Positions 1 to 10,032 are shown, counted from the stretch's first letter. The stretch is 64,000 nt of DNA from Planctomycetaceae bacterium (GCA_027487775.1 JAIYCY010000030.1:124001-188000), one strand, 5' to 3'. Numbers and translations: made by a program. Notes: generated by a model not told the origin, from the sequence alone.

Positions 1-277
1 CAAGCCACTCCAGCAACTCCGCTGCGCGAAGCACAGCCTCTGTCCATTCTTCATCATCGCGGTCACGCTGAATCAGTCCGGCTTCGATCAGACGGACGGC
101 TTCCTGCAGCCGGACTTCGGCCTCGCTCGCTCGCCAGGAACGCAACCCCGGTTGCCCGGCATCAAGGCGGGTGTGCTGACTATAAAGCTTAGCGCAGGCA
201 GGCGTCAGGGCTCCACCCGCGAGGCGGTTGCTCACAGTGCGAGCAAGGTCATGAAGATCATCCTTTTGTTTTGCCAT
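1..277 (-). CDS. N-terminal part of a defence-partner-like protein, cut by the left edge
   Basis: The open frame reads from ATG at 277 (MAKQKDDLHDLARTVSNRLA) to the window edge without a stop, giving 92 residues. It starts 5 bp after the stop of the nuclease-like gene upstream, so the two form an operon. The visible part is charged and helical, ends ELLEWL, and has no catalytic motif. In HamA/HamB-type systems the gene after the nuclease is a DEAD/DEAH helicase. That the missing part is a helicase is inferred from position only. Confidence 0.6.
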   Translation of the reverse strand, partial: MAKQKDDLHDLARTVSNRLAGGALTPACAKLYSQHTRLDAGQPGLRSWRASEAEVRLQEAVRLIEAGLIQRDRDDEEWTEAVLRAAELLEWL

Positions 278-282
278 GGCTT

Positions 283-1164
283 CTAGACAACGCCGTAAAT
301 CTCTTCAATCAACTCTTCAACATCCGTCATATGTATCTCTGCAACATGCAGTCGGCGGCCCCCGGTGTACTTTGTATGAGGCTTATCTGTGCTGATCCAC
401 GTTTTTTGAGTTTTCGACGCCGGACTCCTGCCGCACACATACGTGACCTGATCCGCGCGTTCATATCCGGGGCCGGGGTTTGCACCCTTGAGGTGGAGTT
501 TTCTTAGCGCGTCAACCCAGCGTGCTGCTGCTGGTTCCTTGGAATCGAGCAGCACTTCAATCAATTGCGGAATGTCCACGGGGCGAAGATTCGAAAGGCT
601 GGACTTTTCGTGTGCATCGTCGATGAGACCGGAGTCATGACCCCTAGTGCATTTTGCTTCGCAGAACAGCGCCGCAACAATCTCGCCGTCGCCATTGCGG
701 CGAAATGCCAGACAGTCATCTCCGGTCCTGCCCGGCCGGACGGACGCTGCCCTACCCGTTTGATCGATCATGTCGAGGTGCTGGAACTCAACCAGGTGGA
801 AACGGAACAGATACGCAGGCACCTCCCAGTCATCGTGCCCGAACGGGTCTAGATTCTCAGCGACCAGACCAGCCAGGACCTCGCCGAAGTAACCCTTGAG
901 AGTCGTGAGATGCAGTTTCTCGGGGTATCCTTCCGCTGGATCAACCGCGTCTAGCTCGTCCAGCGGATCAAGCGATCCTCGGACGAGATTGCGCAGACGG
1001 TTGCGCGCATCCTCGTGAGCGTCAGAAATCAAAACCTTCAGCTTCGGAATAACCGCAGCTCGCTCGTCTGTGTCTTCACGACCAAGTGCATGTTCGTATT
1101 TCCCGGTCTTGGCCTGCTGCAGGTCAATCTCAAGCCATGTGGAAATTTCGGGAAAAGTGGACAT
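283..1164 (-). CDS. PD-(D/E)XK nuclease-like protein related to HamA/DUF1837
   Basis: This 293-residue protein probably belongs to an antiphage system. The C-terminal half has the order of acidic motifs expected of a PD-(D/E)XK nuclease: GYFGEVLAGL (Glu95), TGDDCLAF (Asp149/150) and FCEAKC (Glu169-x-Lys171). The order FGE, then GxD, then ExK resembles the HamA (DUF1837) component of Hachiman-type defence. Length fits HamA, which is usually 250-300 residues. I chose ATG 1164 (MSTFPEISTW); the frame stays open upstream to 1326, but that stretch is Cys- and Ser-rich and unlike protein. The partner gene follows after 5 bp and an ArdC-like remnant lies upstream. Family assignment is by motif reading only; another restriction-like nuclease family is possible. 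Confidence 0.6.
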   Translation of the reverse strand: MSTFPEISTWLEIDLQQAKTGKYEHALGREDTDERAAVIPKLKVLISDAHEDARNRLRNLVRGSLDPLDELDAVDPAEGYPEKLHLTTLKGYFGEVLAGLVAENLDPFGHDDWEVPAYLFRFHLVEFQHLDMIDQTGRAASVRPGRTGDDCLAFRRNGDGEIVAALFCEAKCTRGHDSGLIDDAHEKSSLSNLRPVDIPQLIEVLLDSKEPAAARWVDALRKLHLKGANPGPGYERADQVTYVCGRSPASKTQKTWISTDKPHTKYTGGRRLHVAEIHMTDVEELIEEIYGVV

Positions 1165-1319
1165 CGGCTTACCAACATCGTGAATCACTCGTGGGTTGTG
1201 CGAATGCCTGCTACATGACCGCCCACCCATGAGGCCGAAATTATAACTCGGTTTTGACGAACAAAACAGCGGTTTGATGCGGAATGCGATCCAGCACTGC
1301 TCTGTGCAGCATACAGAGA

Positions 1320-1345
1320 GGCACACGCGGCAAGCCGCGTGTGCC
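1320..1345. repeat. Perfect hairpin, 12-bp arms with a 2-nt loop
   Basis: GGCACACGCGGC at 1320-1331 pairs perfectly with GCCGCGTGTGCC at 1334-1345 around AA. It lies in the 210-bp gap between the nuclease-like gene and the ArdC remnant. There is no T-tract on either side, so it is not a standard intrinsic terminator. Part of it (GCGTGTGCCCCGT, 1337-1349) reappears near 54.6 kb. It may be a dispersed palindromic repeat or an operator. Confidence 0.55.
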
Positions 1346-1374
1346 CCGTTCTGCAGACTAGACTGGCGCGGCGG

Positions 1375-1560
1375 TCAGTCGACCGCGCCCCGTTCACCGC
1401 GAATCCAGTCCGCGGCACGTTGTGCGGCACCTGCGGCGGCGATGACGAGCTTCTTGTCCTGCTTGATCTGCTTCAACCATCCGCCGATGTAAGCGGCCTG
1501 GTTGTCGATCACGGCGGAGTTCGGCCTGTCGAAAACGACCCTCGTTGCAATCTCAGACAT
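1375..1560 (-). pseudogene. Orphan C-terminal end of an ArdC-like antirestriction protein
   Basis: The last ~40 residues (AAYIGGWLKQIKQDKK, then AAGAAQRAADWI) match the conserved tail of ArdC-type proteins: an ssDNA-binding domain followed by a zincin-like metallopeptidase, whose end usually reads like AAYIxSWLKxLKxDK...AxxxAQxAADxI. Only 61 residues follow ATG 1560. A full protein has about 300, and both the ssDNA-binding domain and the zinc-binding HExxH motif are absent. The frame remains open to 1662 without recognisable sequence. ArdC genes are typical of plasmids and conjugative elements, so this is probably the stump of a deleted mobile element. Confidence 0.7.
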
Positions 1561-1734
1561 AGAATCGCCTTCCCGCGAACAGTGTTTGATTCTGTTCGAG
1601 CGCTTGTTACGCCGAACACATCGATGCAGGCGGGTGGCTACACGACACGACAAGAAGGCCACCCACTTCGCCGGGTTCGTCTAGCTCGCAGCATTCCTCA
1701 TCACAGAGGATTGAAAGTCCGGGATACCCAATGC

Positions 1735-4700
1735 CTATCTGTTGTCGGCACGCATCGGAGTAATCGCGCCGAATGTCGACAGCAGCGTCTTCGAGTCGGT
1801 CTCGATCGTCGGAGAGTCGGTTGCGCCCTGGCGAACGCGCAGCAGTGCGACCATGCCTTTGAAGAAGCCGACCGGATCGCCCCGGTCGACCCAGACGGGT
1901 GCGCCGAGTCTTGAGCTCTCGACCGAACGCAGGCCGATGCAGGGCATTTCACCTTGCAGAACGCCATCGACATACAGGCGGAGGAACTGTCCGTCGAACG
2001 TTCCAACGATGTAGGCCCAGGAATCGGATCGGAGTGAAGTGTGGCTGGTCACGGACACGCGTTCGCGTGATTCATTTACACGGCTCAGTCGGACGGTTCC
2101 ATCGTCGAGCAGCGTGATTGATGCGGCATCTCCGCCTTGAACAACAAGGTTCTGCGTCCGGCCGATCTGTGCGGGCTTGACGAGCAGTTCTACAGTGAGC
2201 GGCCCTGCCGGGTACGCGGTGGTCGGGATTTCGACGAAAGAGCCAATCCCGTCGAACGAGAGCGCGTCGTAGAGATAGCCGATTCGCGTCCATTGCGGCA
2301 GTGAACCGGTTGATTCAGCTGCCTGTTTCAGCGTGCCGTGCTGTCCACGTCCGGAGCGGTCGACCAGCTTGTCGCGACCGATCTTGACGATGGGCCATTC
2401 CCACTCGCGGAAGAAGTGATAGTCAGTGAAAATGCGCTCGTCGGCTGGGCAAAGGTCGCCGGCGGCGTAGGCGATCGAGCCGTCATCGAACTCCGCCAGG
2501 GCAGAGTAGTAATCCATCGAGGGACCGAGTTGCCAGCTCGGATCGGACGGGGCGTTGTCGATCAGTCCGCCGATCGAGGTGTCAGGATCGGGCTCGTTGA
2601 TGACCATCCCACTTCGGTTGTATGCCACGCCGACGAGCCTTTGACTTTGTTGCAGACTGTGGCTGGTCAGGCTCAGGGTGCGCGGGGCGGTCGTGCCGGC
2701 GACGCGTTCAACCCCATTGAATCGCATCGCGACGCGGTCGGCGGTGTAAAGTCGGTGGAGCGGAACGCTGTAAGTCAGCGGGTCCAGAATCTGACTGTCG
2801 ATGCTCGAGAGTACGGGAAGCTGTGGCAGGTTGATGTATGTCTTGCGGAAAGGCGTCGGGCCATCTGCATCGATCGTTACTGTGATGTCGACCAGCGATC
2901 GGGCCAGTTCTGAGGGCGGGATCCAGTCGATCACCTGGACGTCGCGCCCAGTGCCGTCGAGAAGTACTTCTGACTGGGTCAGAACGCGACCCGACCGGTC
3001 CGACACAGCCAGCGTCGCGCGCAGCGTGCCGAACGGCGTGGCAAGGTGCAGGTTCAGCAGTTCGAAACGGACGGGTGTGCCGGCCATGACGGTCTTGGGA
3101 TAACTCACAATGACGTGAGGCTGGCTGTCGGTTGCGTGTGGTGTGCCGTTGATGCTTTGCACGTAGCTTGCGACGATCTCGAGCAGCGCCGTCGTGTGCT
3201 TGTACGAGGGTTCGAAATGAGCGGCCTCGAGGTGATCGTTCCACGTCTGGGCTGACAGCAGTGCCGGCTTTGACTTCATCGCCAGGACGGCGTCGAGCGA
3301 TTCGCGGAGTGCAGCGGTACCGCGGGCGGCGACGAGATTGCGTTGTCCCAGCCTCGACGAGTAATGACCCGGCGCCGTCGCAACCCCCAGTGCCCGTCCC
3401 GGCCCGAATGAACGGACGACGGCGTCGACGTTGGCGAAGGCATTGAAGTCGCCTTCCATCACCCGCAGCGGAGGACAGAAACTGAAAAGCCCGCTGGTGT
3501 ATTTCAGGGTCTGGTTGATGTGGTCAGCTGTGATTTCACCCTTGACGGTCCACTTCACGTTGGCGGTGTAATCGCCCAGCCAATAGAACTTGAAGCCGTC
3601 GGCTGCGAGCCTTGCCGAAACGCGTCCGACGCCCTCGCTGCCCAGTCCGCCGAAGTTGTAGTCGACGATGACGGGGACGCCTTCAAACCGCAGCCAGTGC
3701 TCGTCCGTGCCGTAGCGTTCGAGGATCGTCTTGAGAAACTCGTAAGCGTAACGCTCGCGGTCAATCGGCCTGGCAGAGTCCGGCTGGACGATATCGACCA
3801 AAGGAAGCACCTTCGCCCCGGGGATCTTCTTCGCCAGCTCGAAGTAGCGGCTGTACATGCTGATCGCAGCCGCACTGTCGGGGGCGTCGGGCAACAGATC
3901 GATCGCCAGCGCCGAGCCCGGCAACAGGCGCGTCAGCGTCCGGAGCTGCCATTCCGCGGGATCATCGAATGTCCCGGTCGCGAAGGGGCGATCTTTGCAG
4001 ACCCGGTACATGTCGTAATAACCGCGAGCGTTGGCCCATTGCGGGCAGACCGGCGCGATGAACGTCATTGGAAGATTCGCCGGCACCGGAAGCGGCTCGA
4101 ACGACTCCATCAGTACCGCAACCGCAGCTGCCTCGGCGGCCCCGCGTGTGCTGGCGTCGGCGCTCGGTGCGGTCGTGGGCGCGACCGGCTCGACGTCGAG
4201 CTTTGCCGCCGTGACGGCAATCACGGCGACCTTGACGCCGACGTACGAGCCGACTCCCACTTGCACGAACCCGGCGTTCGCAGCGCCGTTGGTCGACTTG
4301 AACTCTCCGACCTTTTTCCCATTGACGAAAAACGTGATTACGTCGCCGGAATCGCGTGCGACGAAGTCAAACACACCGGTTGCGTTCAGCCCGGTGTCTT
4401 TGATGGTGACAGCCTGCTGCCATTCGTCGTTGTTGAACACCCGCAGGTTGCCATCGGCATGGAGGAGAATCCTTACGCCGTCGAACCCGCTCAACTTGCT
4501 TTGACGGACGTTGATGTCGAGCAGATCGGTCCCGCCAAACAGAAGCGTGCCGTCCTTGTTGGCGACACTGTTCGCTGCGGTGAAGCGGACATACACGTCG
4601 TGCGGACCGTCGGTCTTTGCATTGACCGGCACGAGCGTACCGACGGCCGTCCCGTTGATGTTGAGAAACGTGCCGTACTTCGCGCCCGGGAAGATACCAA

Positions 4701-4968
4701 CGTCCGGCTTCGCCTCCTGGGGCGAAGCAAACACACGCGCGTTGCCGTAGGGCTGCCCGAACGTCGACACGTGCGTCAGGTGAGCGCTCGACGGGGGTTT
4801 GGAATCATCCCCAGCCTCCGGGAAGTCCTTCTTGCCCGCCGGATACGAATCGGGCTTGGAATCGACAAACCACTCGGTGAAGAACGGCGTCTGCGCCCTG
4901 GCCATTAATGTCGAGAGCGCAACCGTCAACACGAACAAACATCGACCAAGAAGCGGGAGGGATTTCAT
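1735..4968 (-). CDS. Secreted GH71-like alpha-glucanase with LamG-type C-terminal domain
   Basis: This 1077-residue protein has a signal peptide (cut near ARA-QTPF, residue 25). Residues 26-255 are a beta-rich module shared with the PEP-CTERM protein encoded just upstream. Residues ~300-610 resemble GH71 (endo-alpha-1,3-glucanase): FIAPVCPQW at the start, SALAIDLLP in the middle, VPVIVDYN, and TWNDHLEAAHFEPS near 575-588, where GH71 enzymes have TWNDYGESHYI. Residues ~915-1060 read as a LamG/concanavalin-like fold (YDALSFDGIGSFVEIP, GTFDGQFLRLYVDGVLQG). It is the last gene of a LacI-controlled operon, 33 bp after the PEP-CTERM gene, so expression is probably carbohydrate-responsive. The substrate is inferred and distant homology to GH99 is possible. 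Confidence 0.75.
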   Translation of the reverse strand: MKSLPLLGRCLFVLTVALSTLMARAQTPFFTEWFVDSKPDSYPAGKKDFPEAGDDSKPPSSAHLTHVSTFGQPYGNARVFASPQEAKPDVGIFPGAKYGTFLNINGTAVGTLVPVNAKTDGPHDVYVRFTAANSVANKDGTLLFGGTDLLDINVRQSKLSGFDGVRILLHADGNLRVFNNDEWQQAVTIKDTGLNATGVFDFVARDSGDVITFFVNGKKVGEFKSTNGAANAGFVQVGVGSYVGVKVAVIAVTAAKLDVEPVAPTTAPSADASTRGAAEAAAVAVLMESFEPLPVPANLPMTFIAPVCPQWANARGYYDMYRVCKDRPFATGTFDDPAEWQLRTLTRLLPGSALAIDLLPDAPDSAAAISMYSRYFELAKKIPGAKVLPLVDIVQPDSARPIDRERYAYEFLKTILERYGTDEHWLRFEGVPVIVDYNFGGLGSEGVGRVSARLAADGFKFYWLGDYTANVKWTVKGEITADHINQTLKYTSGLFSFCPPLRVMEGDFNAFANVDAVVRSFGPGRALGVATAPGHYSSRLGQRNLVAARGTAALRESLDAVLAMKSKPALLSAQTWNDHLEAAHFEPSYKHTTALLEIVASYVQSINGTPHATDSQPHVIVSYPKTVMAGTPVRFELLNLHLATPFGTLRATLAVSDRSGRVLTQSEVLLDGTGRDVQVIDWIPPSELARSLVDITVTIDADGPTPFRKTYINLPQLPVLSSIDSQILDPLTYSVPLHRLYTADRVAMRFNGVERVAGTTAPRTLSLTSHSLQQSQRLVGVAYNRSGMVINEPDPDTSIGGLIDNAPSDPSWQLGPSMDYYSALAEFDDGSIAYAAGDLCPADERIFTDYHFFREWEWPIVKIGRDKLVDRSGRGQHGTLKQAAESTGSLPQWTRIGYLYDALSFDGIGSFVEIPTTAYPAGPLTVELLVKPAQIGRTQNLVVQGGDAASITLLDDGTVRLSRVNESRERVSVTSHTSLRSDSWAYIVGTFDGQFLRLYVDGVLQGEMPCIGLRSVESSRLGAPVWVDRGDPVGFFKGMVALLRVRQGATDSPTIETDSKTLLSTFGAITPMRADNR

Positions 4969-5001
4969 GGGTGGTTCTCTCAGGCCGAAAACATCGCCCG
5001 A

Positions 5002-5826
5002 TCAGAGCGAGAAACGACGCCTGCGAAGACCGACGCCAGCAACGATCGCCAGGGCGGCTGCGGTGGTCGGTTCCGGAATGGCGGTCACAGACAGAGAGGC
5101 CAGCTTCTTGCCTTCGTATCCGTTAAAGCCGATGTGGATGTGACCAGGATTCGCATTTCCAAAGCTGCTCGCGTACGAGGCCACCAAGACATTGTTCGCC
5201 AGAACGCTAATGTCTGTTCCGGAATCGCGAATGATGAAATTCGTCGGAGTTGCACCGTTGAGTGTGACCGGGACGTCGACGAAATTGCTCGAGAAGCCGT
5301 TCTGCGCGAATGTCACGAAATCACTGTTGATGCGGATGCCGACACCGTCATTCGTGGCGTCATCCGAATTCGCGTTCTGCCGGAGATAGACGAAGATGAT
5401 CTGCGATTCGTTGCTGCCAAACGGGTTTGCCGGTGTGGCATCCTTGGCGCTGGCTTGAAAGGACATTTCATAGCCGCCGGCCGCAAAAGAGTCGGAGAAG
5501 CCGTTGATGGTAGCCAGGAATGCGCCATTGATGTTCAAAAGCGTGTTCGCACCGGGGAAGATCTGCGAGTTGGGAAACGGATTCGTCGCGAGCGAATTGT
5601 CAGATCGGATGTTCACATTGCCAAATGTCTGTCCGCGCGTCTCAATGATCTTCAGGTTGGTGTTTGTACCTGGCGCTCCCCCATTGCCGACCTTCTGCCC
5701 GAATGGCTCGGTGTTTACCGGCCCGTTGGTGAAGGATTCTGAGAAATACATGACCGCGGCGTCCGCTGTCGCGCATACTCCTGATGCAATGCCAGCCGCC
5801 GCGACGATCAAAAATGCCTTGAACAT
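5002..5826 (-). CDS. PEP-CTERM-anchored secreted protein
   Basis: This 274-residue protein has an N-terminal signal (MFKAFLIVAAAGIASG...ADAA) and ends IPEPTTAAALAIVAGVGL plus RRRRF. That is a complete PEP-CTERM signal: PEP motif, membrane span and basic tail. I prefer ATG 5826 because the frame's upstream Met (5838) adds only MEEI. The body matches the first ~230 residues of the downstream GH71-like enzyme: both have GQ-[PT]-[YF]-GN, then IFPGA followed by LNING, then a DSG[TD] stretch. It is probably exported by the Sec route and sorted by an exosortase, which is not in this window. It sits between the pseudopilin and glucanase genes. Confidence 0.8.
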   Translation of the reverse strand: MFKAFLIVAAAGIASGVCATADAAVMYFSESFTNGPVNTEPFGQKVGNGGAPGTNTNLKIIETRGQTFGNVNIRSDNSLATNPFPNSQIFPGANTLLNINGAFLATINGFSDSFAAGGYEMSFQASAKDATPANPFGSNESQIIFVYLRQNANSDDATNDGVGIRINSDFVTFAQNGFSSNFVDVPVTLNGATPTNFIIRDSGTDISVLANNVLVASYASSFGNANPGHIHIGFNGYEGKKLASLSVTAIPEPTTAAALAIVAGVGLRRRRFSL

Positions 5827-5911
5827 GATCTCCTCCACGAGAACTTGACTTGCCTGTTCGCCACCATCCGACGCCGGATGATTGACCGATCAGATGGATA
5901 CGGAAAAGTGT

Positions 5912-6655
5912 TTAGTAAAACCGCGGATCTCCTCCGGTCCAGTAGACCTTGGAGACGTCGTAGCTCAGCTTGTCGGAAACCCCGGAGACGTGCCCGTCGC
6001 CATAGAGTGCGTTGGCGCGTTTATTGTGTCGGTAGCTAACCCCGGTCGGGTCGCCCGAGCCAAAGCTGTACTGATTGGTATCCCAGCTCGGCACGGTTCC
6101 ACCTGCATTTTCGGGCGACCACACATCAATGGCGAAGAACACTTCTGAGCTGCGGCGCACTGATGTCATTTTGTGAAACGATTTGCCGAAGGTCGCGAAG
6201 CGAAACATATGGTAGTTCAGTCCGTAGTTGCCGCATTTCTCGACCAGGAATGGATTGATTCCCATCGCCGGCGCGCTCGGGCAGACAAGCACACTTCGGC
6301 GTTCGGTGGAGATCGGCAGGTAGCGCGACGTCCACGATCCGTAGTACCCGCCAGGATCGTTGATCGTCCATGGATTTCCCTCGCGTCCATTGGTCGCAGT
6401 GTAGATCGCGTCGTCATTGATGTACGGCAACGTTCCGCCGTTGTTGCCGACATACATCTGAACGATTTGGCCGATCTGACGCAGATTCGACTGACACACG
6501 ACCGACTGAGCAGCCGTTCGCGCGTTGCGGATCGCTGGCAGGAGTAACGAGATCAGCACAGCGATGATTGCGATGACGACAAGTAACTCGACGAGGGTGA
6601 ATCCGCGCTGTGGATGGGCAACAAGCGATACCGGAGACACGGGTTGATTTCGCAT
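5912..6655 (-). CDS. H-X9-DG pseudopilin-like protein
   Basis: Residues ~17-45 are a prepilin cleavage/methylation signal ([20 protein letters not shown]) with Glu at +5, cut by a PilD-type peptidase. Near the C terminus, [18 protein letters not shown] spacing places DG ten positions after the His, which is the H-X9-DG motif of the pseudopilin-like family expanded in Planctomycetes. Length (247 residues) is usual. Its ATG overlaps the stop of the lacI-family gene by one base (TAATG), so the two are translationally coupled. A role in surface assembly or export near the glucanase is inferred. Confidence 0.85.
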   Translation of the reverse strand: MRNQPVSPVSLVAHPQRGFTLVELLVVIAIIAVLISLLLPAIRNARTAAQSVVCQSNLRQIGQIVQMYVGNNGGTLPYINDDAIYTATNGREGNPWTINDPGGYYGSWTSRYLPISTERRSVLVCPSAPAMGINPFLVEKCGNYGLNYHMFRFATFGKSFHKMTSVRRSSEVFFAIDVWSPENAGGTVPSWDTNQYSFGSGDPTGVSYRHNKRANALYGDGHVSGVSDKLSYDVSKVYWTGGDPRFY

Positions 6656-7707
6656 TATGTCGGGCTCGCTTTCGCGACCGTGTCGCGCATTACGATCTCA
6701 GGAGTAATCCATTCGCACGCACACCGCGGGCCGATTCCGTCGATACGATCTTGAAGCAGCGAAATCGCTCGCTCGACCATGGTCGTAAATGGGGGTTCGA
6801 TGGCGGTGAGCGCCGGCTCGCAGATTGCCGCCTCGGCGGCAGTGCAGTAGGAAACAATGCTCACGTCGCGCGGAACGCCAAGACCCAGTCGGGCGGCAAC
6901 CAACACCGCGTCGCGAGCCGTAACTCCGTGTGCGATCAACGCGGTCGGCCTGCGTCGGCCGGAGAGTAACCGGGTGAGTATCGCCACCCGGTGCTCGACC
7001 AGGCGCGACCGATCCGCTGGGTCGTTAGACGAAATCCACTCGCCGTTATTGGTGTCGAGCGAATGCCGCGCGACCGCCCGCATGAATCCCTCGAGTTTGA
7101 GCCGGTGGGTCGTAAACTGGGTCGCTCCCCCGAGAAAGCCGATACGCCGATGACCAAGTCCGACCAGCATTGCGACGGCCTTTTCGATCCCTTCGTCCGC
7201 GGCAGCCAGCACGGAGTAATCAGCCGGCTCGTCGATACTGACCCACGGGTATGGGCATCCCTTTGCTTCGAGCCACTGACGCAGTGAACTGCTGACGTGC
7301 CCTGCCAGGACGACTCCGTCGACGAGCCCGCCGGACAACTGTCGAGGGGGTTCAAAGCGGCCGTCAGCGTCGGTCGCGGTGGGCGGCTGGAACTCAACAA
7401 GATTCCTCTGGTTTCGGGTAGCACAGACATACAGGAAGGCGGTGAGAATCGGGCTGGTAAATCCCTCGGCAGCCGTAGTCGTCGCCCCGGAACCCATCGC
7501 GATCAGGCCGATATGACCGGTCTTGCCGCTTGCCAGCATCTGCGCCGCCAAGCGGGGCTTATAACCCATCGCCTGTGAAATCTTCTGAATTCTCTGCCGC
7601 TGCACTTCGCTGACACCAGGCCGGCCGGACAGTGCCATCGACGCCGCCGTGTGCGACACGCCCGCGGCCTCAGCAACTTCGTAAATCGTCACCTTGGATT
7701 CACGCAC
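6655..7707 (-). CDS. LacI-family transcriptional regulator
   Basis: This 350-residue protein begins with a LacI helix-turn-helix ([20 protein letters not shown], then LSGRPGVSE and a hinge with GYKP), followed by a periplasmic-binding-like effector domain ([16 protein letters not shown]). I chose GTG 7707: AGGAG lies 7 bases upstream, the HTH begins at once, and length becomes normal. The longer frame to 7965 would start upstream of a promoter-like sequence at 7761-7788. As first gene of the operon it probably autoregulates and responds to a sugar released from the glucanase substrate. The effector cannot be read from the sequence. Confidence 0.9.
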   Translation of the reverse strand: MRESKVTIYEVAEAAGVSHTAASMALSGRPGVSEVQRQRIQKISQAMGYKPRLAAQMLASGKTGHIGLIAMGSGATTTAAEGFTSPILTAFLYVCATRNQRNLVEFQPPTATDADGRFEPPRQLSGGLVDGVVLAGHVSSSLRQWLEAKGCPYPWVSIDEPADYSVLAAADEGIEKAVAMLVGLGHRRIGFLGGATQFTTHRLKLEGFMRAVARHSLDTNNGEWISSNDPADRSRLVEHRVAILTRLLSGRRRPTALIAHGVTARDAVLVAARLGLGVPRDVSIVSYCTAAEAAICEPALTAIEPPFTTMVERAISLLQDRIDGIGPRCACEWITPEIVMRDTVAKASPT

Positions 7708-7760
7708 GCCGTCTCCTGAATTCAGCCAAACATAACTAACTTTACCGCGAAACCTCATGA

Positions 7761-7788
7761 AGTATACCGCGCGATCTTCCAGACGCAA
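7761..7788 (-). promoter_or_regulatory. Candidate promoter of the LacI-glucanase operon
   Basis: On the minus strand TTGCGT (7788-7783) and TATACT (7766-7761) are 16 bp apart, about 55 bp before the GTG start at 7707. The -10 is strong (5 of 6) and the -35 weaker. It supports the internal GTG as start. Confidence 0.4.
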
Positions 7789-8462
<674 letters not shown>

Positions 8463-8761
8463 GACAACTGAGCAGCGTAGCTTAACGAGTCATGTCTGAG
8501 ATGCAAACCAATCATTCGCATGCTGCATCACCAAGAGATTCTAGCGGTAAACCTGCCGGAGACTCGCGGTGAACCAGTGGTCGTTTGATGCTCAGCGGCG
8601 GACGAAAACGCTGGGTGAAAGCTTGGGGATTGGATCGTGCGTCTGGGAGTGCCGATATTGTCGGGCGGATTGCGGTCCAAATGCTGTTTGGGGTTGGATG
8701 GTGTGGCGGGCGCAGGTGCGGCTTCTCAAAGCGATGGGGGGTGAGTTAGACTCTAGGCTCG

Positions 8762-9265
8762 ATGATTGACGGGATTGCCATACGGAGTTTTGAGCCGCGG
8801 GATCAGGCGGCGTGTGCCCGGCTGTACCAAGACGGTTTGCTGGGCGGGGCGATCGCGGAGAATGATACTGGGATTGACATTGACGATATCGCCGGTGCGT
8901 ACATGGATGGTCGCGGGTCGCATTTTTGGGTTGCCGCGGATGCGGGCGGATCGGTCGTTGGGATGATTGGTGTGCAGCAGCACGATGCAGGCGAGGGTGA
9001 GATTCGTCGGTTGCGTGTCGCGAGTGATTTTCAGAGGCGCGGAATCGGCGCGGCGTTGCTGACACGGGCGGTGGAGTATTGTCGGGAGAACGGGATTCTG
9101 AAATTGACATTGGACACGTGGATCGATCGAGATCATGCATTGGGTGTGTTCAGGCGATTCAATTTTGTGCATCAGCGGACGCGTGAATCCAACGGCAAGC
9201 AGTCGCTGACGTTTTACCTCGACATTTATGGATCCGAGGATCAGGACCATCAGCATGAAGCGTGA
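8762..9265 (+). CDS. GNAT-family N-acetyltransferase
   Basis: This 167-residue single-domain protein has the acetyl-CoA-binding motif A at ~77-92 (RRLRVASDFQRRGIGAALL; the QRRGIG loop binds pyrophosphate), preceded by the beta-strand ending GMIGVQQHD. Motif B lies at HALGVFRRFNFV. It probably transfers an acetyl group from acetyl-CoA to an unidentified amine. It starts at ATG 8762 and faces the ACT-domain gene convergently. Confidence 0.85.
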   Translation: MIDGIAIRSFEPRDQAACARLYQDGLLGGAIAENDTGIDIDDIAGAYMDGRGSHFWVAADAGGSVVGMIGVQQHDAGEGEIRRLRVASDFQRRGIGAALLTRAVEYCRENGILKLTLDTWIDRDHALGVFRRFNFVHQRTRESNGKQSLTFYLDIYGSEDQDHQHEA

Positions 9266-9281
9266 TGAACAGCGTATGCCG

Positions 9282-9836
9282 TTACTTGATGGGTTCGAAG
9301 TCGAGATCGCAGTTTAGATCGTTGGCGAGTTTGTGAAGGTCAGCGCGGATGGTTTGGACGGAGGCGCTTGCGGGGACGCGTAGACGGAAGTTGGTCACGA
9401 AGAGGGGATGACCTGCGAAGGGGGCGGATCGTTGATCGGCGGCGAGGTCTTCGATATTGACGCCGTGCCGTTGGAGGATTTCGCCGAACCGTGCGACGAT
9501 GCCGGGTTGGTCGATGGAATAGGTTTGCAGTCGATAGGCGAGTGAGGGTACGGATGAGGGTTGGGCAGACGAGGAAGCGACGACTTCGTTGGGATCTGCG
9601 TGGGGATGGAGCTTGAGATTCATGCCGGTGGCGCGGGCGAAGGCGTCGGCGTGCTGTGTGAGATGGGCGGCGGATTCGGGGCTGATTTCGAGCAGGATCA
9701 TCACGACAAAGATGCCGCGCAGATTGGTCATGCGGGTTTCGAGAATGTTTGCGCCGCGATGAAAAAGCATCTGCGTCATCTCGCCGACGAGGCCCGGTCG
9801 ATCGCGTCCGCTGGCAATGAGGATCATCTGCGTCAT
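9282..9836 (-). CDS. Double ACT-domain protein (GcvR-like)
   Basis: This 184-residue protein is made of two ACT domains: residues 1-80 (MILIASGRDRPGLVGEMTQM, then ANILETRMTNLRG) and 105-180 (YSIDQPGIVARFGEILQRHG, then VNIEDLAA). ACT pairs of this size match GcvR, the glycine cleavage regulator, and related amino-acid sensors. PurU, another ACT protein of one-carbon metabolism, is divergently transcribed 196 bp away. This fits a glycine or folate role but does not prove it. Confidence 0.8.
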   Translation of the reverse strand: MTQMILIASGRDRPGLVGEMTQMLFHRGANILETRMTNLRGIFVVMILLEISPESAAHLTQHADAFARATGMNLKLHPHADPNEVVASSSAQPSSVPSLAYRLQTYSIDQPGIVARFGEILQRHGVNIEDLAADQRSAPFAGHPLFVTNFRLRVPASASVQTIRADLHKLANDLNCDLDFEPIK

Positions 9837-10032
9837 GCGTTGAATGCTACACGATCGACGAAGTGTGTTGAACCAGACCGGGGGGTTTTGAAGTGCGATC
9901 AGTTGTGTTGGCCCGCACGGATTTGGATGGGATGAAGGCGGAGGTTCGGGTGTCAGGGCGTTCTGCGCGTCGTGGCGGAAGGATTCCGAAAGAAGCGGGC
10001 TTTGGGTATGCTTTGCCGCTTCGGAGGTTTGC

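Noticed and set aside
1320-1345. Intrinsic terminator
   Set aside because: The hairpin is perfect but no T-run follows on either strand.
3520-4908. 462-residue plus-strand frame opposite the GH71-like gene
   Set aside because: It is antisense to a gene with signal peptide and clear domains, and its composition (runs of Arg, Asp and Val) is that of a GC-rich shadow.
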